DNA from: Anaeromyxobacter soli
Lineage (GTDB): Bacteria; Myxococcota; Myxococcia; Myxococcales; Anaeromyxobacteraceae
NCBI RefSeq assembly: GCF_022808855.1
Contig: NZ_JAKZLF010000015.1
Location: 35,973 to 99,972, forward strand
Reading direction: 5' to 3'
Length of the DNA stretch: 64,000 bases
Shown: positions 28,475 through 37,939 of the stretch, one piece after another
Position numbering within the stretch: the stretch's first letter is position 1
How the letters are laid out: each line of letters starts with the position of its first letter
Made by a program: the position numbers and the translations under genes
The notes under the pieces: model-generated
Told to the model about the DNA's origin: nothing
The model's input: the letters and a program-made list of their open reading frames with translations, nothing else
The model's database searches: none

Positions 28475-29704
28475 ATGGCGAAAACCGGGGACATCCTCGT
28501 CGGCCTGGACATCGGCACGACGAAGATCTGCGCCATCGTCGGCGAGGTGACCGACGACGGCATCGACATCATCGGCATCGGCTCGCACCCGTCGAAGGGG
28601 CTGCGCAAGGGCGTGGTCGTCAACATCGACGCCACGGTCGCCTCGATCAAGCGCGCGATCGAGGAGGCGGAGCACATGGCGGGCTGCGAGATCAGCACCG
28701 TCTACACCGGGATCGCCGGCGGCCACATCAAGGCCTTCCCCTCGCACGGCGTGGTGGCGGTGAAGGACAAGGAGGTCCGCCAGCAGGACGTCGACCGCGT
28801 CATCGACCAGGCGAAGGCGGTCGCGATCCCGCTCGACCGCGAGGTGATCCATGTCCTGCCGCAGGAGTACGTGGTCGACGACCAGGACGGCGTGAAGGAG
28901 CCGGTCGGGATGAGCGGCGTGCGCCTGGAGGCGAAGGCGCTCATCGTCACGGGCGCGGTCTCGTCCGCGCAGAACATCGTGAAGTGCGCGCAGCGCACCG
29001 GCCTCAACGTCGCCGACATCGTCCTGCAGCCGCTCGCGTCCTCGCTCGCGACCCTCTCCGACGACGAGAAGGAGCTCGGCGTCTGCCTCGTGGACATCGG
29101 CGGCGGCACGACCGACATCGCGGTCTTCCACAACGGCGCGATCCAGCACACCGCCGTCATCTCCCTCGGCGGCAACCACCTCACGAACGACGTGGCGGTC
29201 GGGCTCCGCACCCCGACGCACGAGGCCGAGCGGATCAAGAAGCAGTACGGCTGCGCGATGGGCTCGATGGTCGACAAGTCCGAGACCATCGAGGTGCCGA
29301 GCGTGGGGGGCGGCCAGCCGCGCGTCCTCTCCCGCCACATCCTCGCCGAGATCGTGGAGCCGCGGGTCGAGGAGATCTTCATGCTCGTCCAGCACGAGCT
29401 GCAGAAGTGCGGGATGGAGGAGATCCTCGCCTCGGGCATCGTCATCACCGGCGGCTCGACGCTCCTCGCCGGCATGACCGAGATGGCCGAGGAGGTGCTG
29501 GGCCTGCCGGTGCGCAAGGGGATGCCGCGCGGCATCGGCGGCCTGGTCGACGTGGTGAAGAGCCCGATGTACGCGACCGCGGTGGGCCTCGTGATCTACG
29601 GGGCCCAGCAGCAGGATCTCTCGCCGTACTTCAAGATCCGCGAGGAGAACGTGTACCGGAAGGTGAAGAACCGGATGAAGGAGTGGCTCGGGGAGATCTT
29701 CTAG
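28475..29704 (+). CDS. ftsA: Cell division protein FtsA
   Basis: A 409-residue actin-fold protein that anchors FtsZ to the membrane. Phosphate-1 loop [16 protein letters not shown] near the N-terminus, the SHS2 domain region ([21 protein letters not shown]), phosphate-2 [14 protein letters not shown] and the adenosine motif [12 protein letters not shown] are present. The C-terminal [20 protein letters not shown] is an amphipathic helix that fits the membrane-targeting sequence. The ATG at 28475 follows a strong GGAGGTG; an in-frame extension upstream is not needed. ftsZ starts 17 bp downstream. Confidence 0.97.
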   Translation: MAKTGDILVGLDIGTTKICAIVGEVTDDGIDIIGIGSHPSKGLRKGVVVNIDATVASIKRAIEEAEHMAGCEISTVYTGIAGGHIKAFPSHGVVAVKDKEVRQQDVDRVIDQAKAVAIPLDREVIHVLPQEYVVDDQDGVKEPVGMSGVRLEAKALIVTGAVSSAQNIVKCAQRTGLNVADIVLQPLASSLATLSDDEKELGVCLVDIGGGTTDIAVFHNGAIQHTAVISLGGNHLTNDVAVGLRTPTHEAERIKKQYGCAMGSMVDKSETIEVPSVGGGQPRVLSRHILAEIVEPRVEEIFMLVQHELQKCGMEEILASGIVITGGSTLLAGMTEMAEEVLGLPVRKGMPRGIGGLVDVVKSPMYATAVGLVIYGAQQQDLSPYFKIREENVYRKVKNRMKEWLGEIF

Positions 29705-29721
29705 CCCGCGGGGAGCCTGCC

Positions 29722-30933
29722 ATGATCGAGTACACGGACAAGCAGGACGGCGCGCGAATCAAGGTGATCGGCGTCGGGGGCGGCGGCGGCAACGCGATCA
29801 ACACGATGGTCGCGGGGCGCCTCGACGGCGTCGAGTTCATCGCCGCGAACACGGACGTGCAGGCGCTCGCGGCCAACAAGGCGAGCGTGAAGATCCAGCT
29901 GGGGCGGAGCGCGTCGCGCGGCCTCGGCGCGGGCGCGAACCCGGAGGTGGGACGCACCGCGGCGCTCGAGGAGCGCGATCAGATCGCGTCGGCCCTCGAG
30001 GGCGCCGACATGGTGTTCGTCACCGCCGGCATGGGCGGCGGCACCGGGACGGGCGGCGCCCCAGTCGTGGCCGACATCGCCAAGTCCACGGGCGCCCTCA
30101 CCGTCGGCGTCGTGACGAAGCCGTTCCTCTTCGAGGGGAACAAGCGCCGCAAGCAGGCCGAGCAGGGGCTCGCCGAGCTCAAGGCGGCCGTCGACACGCT
30201 CATCGTCATCCCCAACCAGCGGCTGCTCTCGGTGGCGGGTGAGAACATGTCGCTCGCCGACGCGTTCAAGCGCGCCGACGAGGTGCTGCTCAACGCGGTG
30301 CAGGGCATCTCCGACCTCATCACCGTGCACGGCCTCGTGAACGTCGACTTCGCCGACGTGCGCACCATCATGAGCGAGCAGGGCCTCGCGCTCATGGGCA
30401 CCGGCCGCGCCGGCGGCGACCGCCGCGCGGTGGAGGCGATGCAGGCCGCCATCAACTCGCCGCTCCTCGAGGACGTGACGCTCGACGGCGCCACGGGCCT
30501 GCTCGTGAACATCAGCGGCGGCCCCGACCTCACCCTGTTCGAGGTGAACGAGGCGGTGTCGATGGCGCAGGCCGCGGCGGACCCGGACGCGAACATCATC
30601 TTCGGCTCGGTGATCAACGACCACCTCGGCGACGAGGTGAAGATCACCGTCATCGCCACCGGGTTCCACCAGCGGGAGGTGAAGCCCACCGCCCGGCCCG
30701 CCACGCAGGTGCAGGTGCCCATCACCGCGCCGGTCGCGAAGGCGATGCCGCCGCCGCTGCCTCCCGAGGCGAAGAAGGATCCGATCCGCCTCGCCAGCCA
30801 GACCGTCCCGGCGACCGCGCCCGCCGTCGTGCGCACGCCGGTCTCGATCCGTCGCGAGCCCGCCATCTACAAGCCGCTCGACGAGGACCAGTACGACATC
30901 CCGGCGTTCCTGCGCCGCGGCGGGCGGGACTAA
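29722..30933 (+). CDS. ftsZ: Cell division protein FtsZ
   Basis: A 403-residue tubulin-like GTPase that forms the division ring. The N-terminal [15 protein letters not shown] loop, [11 protein letters not shown] and the tubulin signature [13 protein letters not shown] are intact, and the T7-like region contains the synergy-loop [12 protein letters not shown] variable linker of about 65 residues (Pro/Ala/Val-rich) ends in the conserved C-terminal peptide DIPAFLRR, which binds FtsA. The ATG at 29722 has a GGGAG site. It is the last gene of the cluster, and a hairpin terminator lies about 260 bp downstream, behind the first palindromic repeat unit. Confidence 0.98.
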   Translation: MIEYTDKQDGARIKVIGVGGGGGNAINTMVAGRLDGVEFIAANTDVQALAANKASVKIQLGRSASRGLGAGANPEVGRTAALEERDQIASALEGADMVFVTAGMGGGTGTGGAPVVADIAKSTGALTVGVVTKPFLFEGNKRRKQAEQGLAELKAAVDTLIVIPNQRLLSVAGENMSLADAFKRADEVLLNAVQGISDLITVHGLVNVDFADVRTIMSEQGLALMGTGRAGGDRRAVEAMQAAINSPLLEDVTLDGATGLLVNISGGPDLTLFEVNEAVSMAQAAADPDANIIFGSVINDHLGDEVKITVIATGFHQREVKPTARPATQVQVPITAPVAKAMPPPLPPEAKKDPIRLASQTVPATAPAVVRTPVSIRREPAIYKPLDEDQYDIPAFLRRGGRD

Positions 30934-30937
30934 TCGG

Positions 30938-31159
30938 CCGATCATGATTCGCGAACAGGCGAGCGAAGCGAGCCCGCCGGGGCGACGCCGCGGATGCGGC
31001 GAAGCCGCTCGCGGCGGCGCACGGGACCCGGCGAGCCGGGGTGGGGCCCCGACGAGCTTCGCTCGGCGGGGCGGGGGCGCAGCCCCAGTTCGAACATGGC
31101 TGAACGACAGTGTGATTCGCGTCACCGAAGGTGATCGCGAATCACGAACTGTCGTTTAG
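30938..31159. repeat. Composite palindromic repeat, copy 1 (after ftsZ)
   Basis: The unit starts CCGATCATGATTCGCGAAC, continues through a GCGAGCCCGCCGGGGCG block, and ends in a 60-bp dyad at 31100-31159. The outer arms are CTGAACGACAG and CTGTCGTTTAG; the inner arms TGATTCGCG and CGCGAATCA flank TCACCGAAGGTGA. Relative to copy 2 about 95 bp of extra GC-rich sequence sits in the middle. Copy 2 lies at 31253-31377. The dyad would form a long stem with a GAA loop in RNA or a cruciform in DNA. Not recognisable as an insertion sequence. Confidence 0.75.
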
Positions 31160-31189
31160 AGCGGCGCCGGCTCCCGGTGACGCCAGGAA

Positions 31190-31224
31190 GAGAGCGGCCG
31201 CCCCTCGGGGCGGCCGTTCTCTTT
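31190..31224 (+). terminator. Terminator of the dcw cluster
   Basis: Arms AGAGCGGCCGCCCC (31191-31204) and GGGGCGGCCGTTCT (31207-31220) pair over 14 bp with one G-U and a tiny loop, followed by CTTTC. It is the strongest intrinsic-terminator-like structure near the ftsZ end and lies between the two palindromic repeat copies. Confidence 0.7.
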
Positions 31225-31252
31225 CGATCCGCGGGCGCCCCGGTCTGAACGT

Positions 31253-31377
31253 CCGATCACGGTTCGCGACGGGCGAGCGACGCGAGCCCGCCGGGGCGCA
31301 GCCCCCGTTCGAACATGGCTGAACGACAGCATGATTCGCGTCACCGAAGGTGAGCGCGACCACGAGCTGTCGTTCAG
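31253..31377. repeat. Composite palindromic repeat, copy 2
   Basis: This is the compact form of the repeat found behind ftsZ. It begins CCGATCACGGTTCGCGAC, has the same GCGAGCCCGCCGGGGCG block and the same GTTCGAACATGGCTGAACG lead-in, and ends in a dyad at 31319-31377 whose outer arms CTGAACGACAG and CTGTCGTTCAG are perfect inverted repeats. The right arm contains the stop codon of the minus-strand lipoprotein gene (31374-31376). Confidence 0.75.
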
Positions 31378-31901
31378 CGAAGGAGCCCCGTCACGTTCAC
31401 GTCGACGCGGATCGTCGCGGTGATCTCGACGGTGGTGTTCGAGGCGGGCGGCGCGCCGGTCGCCTCGATGCCGAGCGTCGGGGACTGGCCGGTGAGGTAC
31501 GGCTTCAGGTCGACGTCGCCGTGGACGTCGAGGTCGAGCGCGCGCGTCCCGGCCGGCAGCGCGCGGACGCCGTGCTTCTCGGCGACGACGACGGCGGGGA
31601 GGCCGTCCGCCCGGGCGCGCAGGACGAGGTCGTCGAGCCACGTCTCGAGGCTCGCGCCCTCCCGCACCTCGAGGTGCAGCCGGCGCAGGTGCGCGGAGTC
31701 GATGTCGCCCGGGTCGATGCCCTGCGCGCGGAGCGCCTCCTGACCGCCGAGGTCGATCGGGGCGAATCCACCGATCGCCCCCGAGGGTCCGCCGCCGGGG
31801 GTCCCCGGGATGGTGAGCGTCGCGGAGCGCGTGAAGTCCACGTCGTCGAGCCGTCCACAGGCGGTCACGGCGAGCAGGAGCGCGAGCGTGGTCCTGGCCA
31901 T
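31374..31901 (-). CDS. Hypothetical lipoprotein
   Basis: A 175-residue protein with a short signal peptide ending in VTAC (lipobox, Cys about 15). The mature domain is beta-rich, with segments such as SATLTIPGTPGG near the N-terminus and NTTVEITATIRVDVNVTGLL at the end, suggesting a small beta sandwich. No known domain is recognised. Its stop codon lies inside the right arm of the palindromic repeat at 31319-31377, so the gene's 3' end may have been shaped by that element. Confidence 0.6.
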   Translation of the reverse strand: MARTTLALLLAVTACGRLDDVDFTRSATLTIPGTPGGGPSGAIGGFAPIDLGGQEALRAQGIDPGDIDSAHLRRLHLEVREGASLETWLDDLVLRARADGLPAVVVAEKHGVRALPAGTRALDLDVHGDVDLKPYLTGQSPTLGIEATGAPPASNTTVEITATIRVDVNVTGLLR

Positions 31902-32023
31902 GTCTCCAAGCTAAGGCCGGGCTTCGCGCTGGGACGCGGCGGTGAGCGGCGGCCCGGTCCGGCGGGGCCCGCCATCTACGCGCGGGGCACCTTCGCCCCC
32001 ACCCGGGAGGCAAGGGCGGCGGG

Positions 32024-32662
32024 CTACCCCGCGGGCTCGGCCGGCTCGGGCGGGACGGGCGCGTCCGGCAGGTCCGGCGCGGGGGCCCCCGCGAGCCCCA
32101 GCCGCTCCGCGATGGGGATCTGAGCGCGGATGACGAGCGCGACGACCTCGGGCAGCGGCGCCCCGATCTCCTCGGCGCCCCGCCGGATGTACTCGCGGTC
32201 CACCGAGCGTGCGAACGCCTTGTCCTTCATCTTCTTCACCACCGACTCGGGCGGCAGGTCGACGACGCTCCGCGACGGCCGCACGAGCGCGCAGGCGCCG
32301 ACGAACCCGGTGAGCTCGTCCGCGGCCACGATGGCCCGCTCCATGGGCGTCTCGCGCGGCACGCCCGTGTAGAACGCGTGCGCCCCCACCGCCTTCACGA
32401 TGGCCTCGGGCCAGCCCTGCGCGCGCAGGATCTCCATGCCGCGGAAGACGTGGTCCGCCTCGGTCGGCCAGCGCTCGTAGTCGAAGTCGTGCAGGAGGCC
32501 GACGACGCCCCAGGTCTCGAGCTCGCCCGGCTCGGTCACGCCGGCGCGCCGCGCGAGCGCCCGCATCGAGGCCTCGACGGCCAGCGCGTGCCGGCGCAGG
32601 GGCTGCGTCTTCGTGTACTCGCAGAGGAGCGACCAGGCGGCCGCGCGGGAGGGGACGATCAT
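32024..32662 (-). CDS. HD-domain protein
   Basis: A 212-residue cytoplasmic protein with an HD phosphohydrolase core: an upstream His in LRRHALAVEASMRAL (residue about 25), the metal-binding HD pair in GLLHDFDYERWP, a third His in GAHAFYTG, and the distal Asp in IVAADELTGF. Such proteins hydrolyse nucleotides or act as HDIG-type sensors. The ATG at 32662 (MIVPSRAAAW) is preferred to an in-frame start 11 codons upstream. The Pro/Ala tail is disordered. The substrate is unknown. Confidence 0.72.
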   Translation of the reverse strand: MIVPSRAAAWSLLCEYTKTQPLRRHALAVEASMRALARRAGVTEPGELETWGVVGLLHDFDYERWPTEADHVFRGMEILRAQGWPEAIVKAVGAHAFYTGVPRETPMERAIVAADELTGFVGACALVRPSRSVVDLPPESVVKKMKDKAFARSVDREYIRRGAEEIGAPLPEVVALVIRAQIPIAERLGLAGAPAPDLPDAPVPPEPAEPAG

Positions 32663-32731
32663 CCCGGCATGATAGCGGAGCCCCGGGCCGCGCACCCGCG
32701 CGCCGCGCGCCGCGCGCCGACGCGCGACGCC

Positions 32732-33733
32732 CTACCCGCGCGCGAGGCGCGGGACGAGGAAGCGCAGCGAGGCGTCGAACCGGTAGTTGATGCCCATGTG
32801 TCCGTCCTCGAACTCCTCGTGCACGACCTCGACGCCGCCCGCCCGCAGGGTCTCGACCACCATGCGGGCGCCCCAGCGCAGGTGGTACTCGTCGCGCGTC
32901 CCGCAGTCGACGAACACGCTCGCCAGCCGGCGGTAGGCCTCGAGCGCCCGCGGCGCGAAGCGGACGGGATCGTGCTCGAGCCAGCGCGCCCACACGTCCT
33001 CGCGGACGCGACCGGAGGGCAGCTCGAAGGGTAGCGCGAGGCCGAGCGGCGCGCGCGGGTCGGGGCCGTAGTGCGCCGCCATCGCGAGGACGTTCAGGAC
33101 GGGGTGGTCGGCCCCGCCGAGCTTGGTCTCCGCCGCGCGCCGCTTCGCCTCCGCGAGCCACGCCGCCGCGTCGCCCGAGGCGGAGAGCGCCGCCGCCGCC
33201 TTCGGGAGGTCGGGGAGGTAGCAGTACTCGAAGTAGGCGTCCCCCGCGTGGCAGGCGAGGTGGGCGAACACGTCGGGCCGGTCGCGGCCCATGACGAGCG
33301 CGCCGTAGCCTCCCGAGCTCTTCCCGACGATCGCGCGCCCCTCCCGGCGCGGGAGGGTGCCGAGCGCGGCGTCGACGTGGGCGACCACGTCCTCCGCGAC
33401 GTAGTCCTGGTAGCGGCCCACGGCGGGCGCGTTCGTCCACTGCGTCCCGCCGAGCGCGGTCATGCCGTCCGGGAACACCCCCACGACCGGCGGGATGGCG
33501 CCCGAGGCGACGAGCGCGTCGAGCCGCTCGGGCACCGTCGGCGCGAACACCGAGGTGTTCGACCACCCGCGCGCGCTCCCGGTGAAGCCGTGGAGGAAGT
33601 AGACCGCGGGCAGCGGCGCCGCACCGTGGCCGGGCGGCAGGTAGGCGAGCACGAGCCGCCGGTCCGGATCCCCGAGCGCGTTCCCGGCCAGCGCGCGCGA
33701 CTCCACCTCGAGCTCGACGAGCTTCCCGTGCAT
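32732..33733 (-). CDS. Alpha/beta-hydrolase esterase (esterase D family)
   Basis: A 333-residue serine hydrolase. VYFLHGFTGSARGW forms the oxyanion region, GKSSGGYG (Ser 139) is the nucleophile elbow, VDCGTRDEYHLRWG carries the acidic residue, and EDGHMGINYRF gives the catalytic His. The arrangement matches the esterase D/feruloyl-esterase family, in which S-formylglutathione hydrolase also falls. No signal peptide, so it is probably cytoplasmic. Substrate not determined. Confidence 0.8.
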   Translation of the reverse strand: MHGKLVELEVESRALAGNALGDPDRRLVLAYLPPGHGAAPLPAVYFLHGFTGSARGWSNTSVFAPTVPERLDALVASGAIPPVVGVFPDGMTALGGTQWTNAPAVGRYQDYVAEDVVAHVDAALGTLPRREGRAIVGKSSGGYGALVMGRDRPDVFAHLACHAGDAYFEYCYLPDLPKAAAALSASGDAAAWLAEAKRRAAETKLGGADHPVLNVLAMAAHYGPDPRAPLGLALPFELPSGRVREDVWARWLEHDPVRFAPRALEAYRRLASVFVDCGTRDEYHLRWGARMVVETLRAGGVEVVHEEFEDGHMGINYRFDASLRFLVPRLARG

Positions 33734-33802
33734 GCCTTCCCTCCCTCGCGATCGCGGCCGAAGGGGTACTCCGCGCCCGCCCGTCCCGCAACCCGCGAAC
33801 GA

Positions 33803-33830
33803 GGACGGCCGCCCCGAGAGGCGGCCGTCC
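33803..33830 (-). terminator. Terminator after the outer-membrane protein gene
   Basis: Perfect 11-bp arms GGACGGCCGCC (33803-33813) and GGCGGCCGTCC (33820-33830) with a 6-base loop lie 38 bp beyond the stop of the minus-strand outer-membrane protein gene. On that strand the hairpin is followed by TCGTTCG. Confidence 0.6.
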
Positions 33831-33868
33831 GTTGACGCAGCGGCTTCGACGCTTCGATGATCGGGCGG

Positions 33869-34534
33869 CTACAGGTCGAAGCGGCCGCGGACGCCGAACT
33901 GAACCCACTCGTGGGCGTCCTTGTCGGTGATGTCGGCGCTCGCGGAGTTCCCCAGGCTGTCGGAGTACTTCATCTCGCCGTAGCGGCCGACGCTGAGCAT
34001 CAGGTAGGGACCGACGGCGAACCGAGGAGAGGCGAAGTAGTCGCCGCCGAGCTGCAGGTTCAGGACCTCCCAGCCGGAGAACGTGAACTCGAGCTCCTCG
34101 CCGCCGCCCTCCGCCTTCACCCGGTTCCGCTCCCAGCCGGTGCCCACGCCCGCCCAGGGCTGGAACTGGCCGGTGGTCGAGAACGCGTAGGTCGCCTGCA
34201 CGCCGAGCCGCAGCACGCCGCCGGAGCAGTCCACGCCGTCGAGGTCGCACACGTTCTGGTTCGTCCCGTCGAGATCCAGCGTCCCCTTCGACCAGCCGTA
34301 GGACGCGTAGCCGCCGAGGGCGAGCTGGGGGGTCACGCGGACCATCAGGTCGAGCTGCAGCGGGATCTGGCTCTTCGTGAAGTCGCTCAGGTCGACGCTG
34401 GAGCCCCCGGCGTCGCCGCCGACGTTGCCCATCGCCGGGGCGAAGCCGAGCCGGGCGCCGAGGGAGACCTGCGCGGACGCGGCGGCGGGGAGGAGGAGGG
34501 CCGCGATCGCGGCGAGGAGGGCGTGCTTGCGCAT
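33869..34534 (-). CDS. Outer-membrane beta-barrel protein
   Basis: A 221-residue protein with a classic signal peptide (MRKHALLAAIAALLLPAAASAQ, cleavage after ASA). The mature chain consists of alternating beta strands (for example LALGGYASYGWSKGTLDL and FAVGPYLMLSVGRYGEM) and ends in FGVRGRFDL, close to the usual terminal aromatic signature for BAM insertion. The strand number (about eight) suggests a small OmpW/OmpX-like barrel. Function unknown. Confidence 0.75.
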   Translation of the reverse strand: MRKHALLAAIAALLLPAAASAQVSLGARLGFAPAMGNVGGDAGGSSVDLSDFTKSQIPLQLDLMVRVTPQLALGGYASYGWSKGTLDLDGTNQNVCDLDGVDCSGGVLRLGVQATYAFSTTGQFQPWAGVGTGWERNRVKAEGGGEELEFTFSGWEVLNLQLGGDYFASPRFAVGPYLMLSVGRYGEMKYSDSLGNSASADITDKDAHEWVQFGVRGRFDL

Positions 34535-34693
34535 GGAGGTATTGACTCCCGGTTGGAGACCCGGGCGAGCCTGCCCTGCCCCGCGGCGGACCGCAAGGAA
34601 GGGGTTGTCGTACAGTGAACGTGGAGCGGGGGGCGACGGCGACGGGCGGCGACGGCCGCGCGGCCGCGCGTCCCTCGGGCGCGGGACGCGCGG

Positions 34694-35071
34694 TCAGCTG
34701 CCGCGCGCGAGCACCACGCTGCAGCGCGCGGCGAGCTCGGTGGTGCGCGCGAGGAGCGCCTGCGCCTCCTCGTAGAGGGCGGCGGCGTCCCCATCCGCGC
34801 CGGGATCCGGCAGCTCGCCGATCTTGTCGAGCAGGTCCGAGACGCGCAGGAGGTGCTGGTGGGCGAGGAGGAGATCGCGGCCGAGCCGCGCGCCCTGGCG
34901 CGTGAAGATGAGGCCGGTCTGGAAGAGCCGCCCGAGCGCGCCGCGGTTCACGTCGGTGACCGTGCGGCAGCGGGCCTGGAAGTCCCTGAGCCGCCGCGCC
35001 TCGCGCGCTCGCGCGAAGTCCACGATTCGTGAACGTCGGCGCTGCGGACGCGGGCGGGGGACCGGAGCCAT
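34694..35071 (-). CDS. Small helical protein of unknown function
   Basis: A 125-residue, mostly helical cytoplasmic protein. A basic N-terminus rich in Arg and Pro is followed by about three amphipathic helices (such as EARRLRDFQARCRTVTDVNR and LLLAHQHLLRVSDLLDKIGE). No signal, membrane segment or recognised domain. Codon usage fits. It lies between the outer-membrane protein gene and alaS, same strand as both, with 112 bp to alaS. Confidence 0.5.
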   Translation of the reverse strand: MAPVPRPRPQRRRSRIVDFARAREARRLRDFQARCRTVTDVNRGALGRLFQTGLIFTRQGARLGRDLLLAHQHLLRVSDLLDKIGELPDPGADGDAAALYEEAQALLARTTELAARCSVVLARGS

Positions 35072-35183
35072 CGTGCGGGGGAGGATCGTAGGCGGGGGGC
35101 GCGGGCGCGGTCAACGCCGCGCCTCGCTTGACACCCGCCCCGCCACCCGAACGCGGTCCGGCGTTTCCCGGGTGACTCGCCAA

Positions 35184-37901
35184 TCACCCGAGCGCGGCGG
35201 CGACGAGCTCCTGCACCTTCGCGAGCGCCCGCTCGAGCCCGGCGGGGTCCGAGCCGCCCGCCTGCGCCAGGTCCGGCTTGCCGCCGCCGGAGCCCCCGAC
35301 GAGCTTCGCCGCCTCCTTCACGAGGTCGCCCGCCTTGAGCTTCGCGGTGAGATCCTTCGTGACCGCGACCAGCAGGATCGCCTTGCCGTCCTGCTCCGCG
35401 CCGAGCGCGACGACGCCCTTGCCGATCCGATCGCGCAGCTTGTCCGCGAGCTCGCGCAGGCTCTTGCCGTCGCCCTGCACGCGCACGGCGAGGACCTTCG
35501 CGCCGCCGTTCACCTCGCGCGCCTGGGCCACGAGATCACCCGACTGCGCCGCGGCGATCTTGCCCTTCGCGTCGTCGAGGGCGCGCTCGAGCTCCTTCAC
35601 GCGCCGCTGGCTCTGCTCGATCTTCTGCGCGACCTCGAAGGCGCCCGCCTTGAGGAGCGCCGCCGCGCGCCGGAGCTCGTCGGCCTCGCGCTGGGAGAGC
35701 TCGACCGCCTTCGGGCCCGTGTACGCCACGATGCGCCGCACGCCGGCGGCGATCGACTCCTCGCTCGCGATCTTGAAGAACGCGATGTCGCCGGCGCGGC
35801 GCACGTGAGTCCCGCCGCAGAGCTCCTTGGAGGGCCCGATGCGGACGACGCGGACGACGTCGCCGTACTTCTCGCCGAAGATCATCATCGCGCCGGACTG
35901 GCGCGCCTCCTCGAGCCTCAGCACCGAGGTGTCCGTCTCGGCGTTCTCGCGCACGAGCTCGTTCACCCGCCGCTCGACGGCGAAGAGCTCCTCGTCGGAG
36001 AGCGGCTGGAAGTGCGAGAAGTCGAAGCGCAGGTAGTCCGGCGCCACGATCGAGCCGGCCTGCTTCACGTGCTCCCCGAGCGTCTCGCGCAGCGCGAGCT
36101 GGAGGAGGTGCGTCGCCGAGTGGTTCGCGCGGATGAGGTCGCGGCGCCGATCGTCGACGGCGAGCTCCACGACGTCGCCCACCGCGAGCGCGCCCTCCTC
36201 GACCACGCCGGCGTGGACGACGAGCCCGGGGACGGGCCGGTGCGTGTCCTCCACCCGGACGCGCACGCCGGCCGCGGTGATGGTGCCCTGGTCGCCGACC
36301 TGGCCGCCCGACTCGCCGTAGAACGGTGTCGCGGCGGTCACGACCTCGACCCGGTCCCCCTTCGCCGCCCTCGCGACGCGCGCGCCGTTCGCGACGAGCG
36401 CCTTCACCTCGGCGCGCGCGCTGGGCGCCTCGTAGCCGAGGAAGCGGATCTCGCCGAGCTCGCCCGCGATCTGCTTGTGCAGATCGCCGGTGGCCTGCTC
36501 CCCCGAGCCCTTCCACTCGGAGCGGGCGCGCTGCTCGGCCATGTGCCGGTCGAAGCCCTGCTCGTCCACGTCGAAGCCGCGCTCCGCCGCGATGACGCGG
36601 GTCAGGTCGAGGGGGAAGCCGAAGGTGTCGTAGAGCTGGAACGCCACCTTGCCCTCGATGACCGGCCGCTGGCGCTCGGGCGGCGGCGTGGCGGGCTTGC
36701 CGAGGTGCGTCTCGGGCGCCGTGAGCTTGCGCATCTCGGCCTCGAGGATCGCGAGGCCCTTGTCGAGCGTGCGCCGGAACGACTCCTCCTCCTGCGCGGC
36801 CACCTTGGTGATGAAGGCGCGGTTCTCGCGCGTCTCCGGATACGCGTCGCCCATCTCCAGCATCACCGCCTCGCACACGTCCGCGAGGAACGGCTTCTCG
36901 AGGCCGAGCCGCTTCCCGTGGCGGATGGCGCGCCGCATGATGCGGCGGAGCACGTAGCCGCGCCCCTCGTTGGCGGGGAGCACGCCGTCGCCCACGAGGA
37001 AGGTCGTGGCGCGGGCGTGGTCGGCGATGACCCGCATCGACACGTCGTCGTCCGCGTCGGTCGCCCCGTAGCGCTTCCCGGCGAGCTTCTCGATGGCGCG
37101 GATGATGTTCTGGAAGACGTCGGTGTCGTAGTTCGAGCGCTTGCCCTGCGCGACCGCCGCCATGCGCTCGAGGCCGGCGCCCGTGTCGATCGAGGGCTTG
37201 GGCAGCGGGGTGAGGCCCCCGTCGGCGCCGCGCTCGAACTGCATGAAGACGAGGTTCCAGATCTCGAGCCAGCGGTCGCAGTCGCAGGCGACGCCCTGGC
37301 AGGCGCGACCGGCCTTCTCCTCCGCGCAGGGGATGTCGTTCCCCTGGAAGAAGTGGAGCTCGGAGCACGGGCCGCAGGGCCCGGTGTCGCCCATCGCCCA
37401 GAAGTTGTCCTTCGCGCCGAGCTTGTGGATCCGCTCCGGCGGGACGCCCTGCGCCTTCCAGAGGTCGTAGGCCTCCTCGTCCCAGGGCAGGGTCCCCTCG
37501 CCCGCGAAGACGGTGGCAGCGAGCCGCTCCTTCGGGATCGCGAGCCAGCGCTCGGAGGTGACGAGCTCCCACGCCCAGGCGATCGCGTCCTTCTTGAAGT
37601 AGTCGCCGAACGAGAAGTTCCCGAGCATCTCGAAGAACGTGTGGTGACGGGCGGTGAACCCGACGTTCTCCAGGTCGTTGTGCTTGCCGCCGGCGCGGAC
37701 GCACTTCTGCGCGGTGGTGGCCCGGGAGTAGTCGCGCTTCTCACGTCCCGTGAAGACGTCCTTGAACTGGTTCATCCCGGCGTTCGTGAAGAGGAGCGTC
37801 GGGTCGTTCTGCGGGACGAGCGAGGAGCTGGGGACGCGGCGGTGCCCCCTCTCCTCGAAGAAGCGGAGGAACAGCTCGCGGATCTGGGCGGCAGTCTTCA
37901 T
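35184..37901 (-). CDS. alaS: Alanine:tRNA ligase AlaRS
   Basis: A 905-residue class II synthetase. The N-terminus ending in FFEERGHRRVPSSSLVPQND and TNAGMNQFKDVF is the catalytic domain; CGPCSELHFF and the motif 3 region (RGYVLRRIMRRAIRHGKRLG) follow. The editing domain carries HSATHLL and CGGTHV (zinc ligands), and the C-terminus is a coiled coil and C-Ala domain. Length is normal. It charges tRNA-Ala and clears misacylated Ser/Gly. The ATG at 37901 fits the family start (MKTAAQIRELFLRFF). 38 bp upstream the next gene on the same strand ends. Confidence 0.98.
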   Translation of the reverse strand: MKTAAQIRELFLRFFEERGHRRVPSSSLVPQNDPTLLFTNAGMNQFKDVFTGREKRDYSRATTAQKCVRAGGKHNDLENVGFTARHHTFFEMLGNFSFGDYFKKDAIAWAWELVTSERWLAIPKERLAATVFAGEGTLPWDEEAYDLWKAQGVPPERIHKLGAKDNFWAMGDTGPCGPCSELHFFQGNDIPCAEEKAGRACQGVACDCDRWLEIWNLVFMQFERGADGGLTPLPKPSIDTGAGLERMAAVAQGKRSNYDTDVFQNIIRAIEKLAGKRYGATDADDDVSMRVIADHARATTFLVGDGVLPANEGRGYVLRRIMRRAIRHGKRLGLEKPFLADVCEAVMLEMGDAYPETRENRAFITKVAAQEEESFRRTLDKGLAILEAEMRKLTAPETHLGKPATPPPERQRPVIEGKVAFQLYDTFGFPLDLTRVIAAERGFDVDEQGFDRHMAEQRARSEWKGSGEQATGDLHKQIAGELGEIRFLGYEAPSARAEVKALVANGARVARAAKGDRVEVVTAATPFYGESGGQVGDQGTITAAGVRVRVEDTHRPVPGLVVHAGVVEEGALAVGDVVELAVDDRRRDLIRANHSATHLLQLALRETLGEHVKQAGSIVAPDYLRFDFSHFQPLSDEELFAVERRVNELVRENAETDTSVLRLEEARQSGAMMIFGEKYGDVVRVVRIGPSKELCGGTHVRRAGDIAFFKIASEESIAAGVRRIVAYTGPKAVELSQREADELRRAAALLKAGAFEVAQKIEQSQRRVKELERALDDAKGKIAAAQSGDLVAQAREVNGGAKVLAVRVQGDGKSLRELADKLRDRIGKGVVALGAEQDGKAILLVAVTKDLTAKLKAGDLVKEAAKLVGGSGGGKPDLAQAGGSDPAGLERALAKVQELVAAALG

Positions 37902-37939
37902 GGCGGAGAGCGTTTTCTAACAGAGGGTTCGGCGCCTGG

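Noticed and set aside
31088..31110. GTTCGAACATGG near ftsZ as a tRNA T-loop
   Set aside because: It looks like the T-loop GTTCGAA, but no acceptor stem, anticodon arm or CCA follows, and it is part of a repeat found twice.
31911..35183. Minus-strand ORF of 1090 codons over the HD, esterase and outer-membrane protein genes
   Set aside because: It is out of frame with the three real genes it overlaps, which carry signal peptides and catalytic motifs; a shadow.
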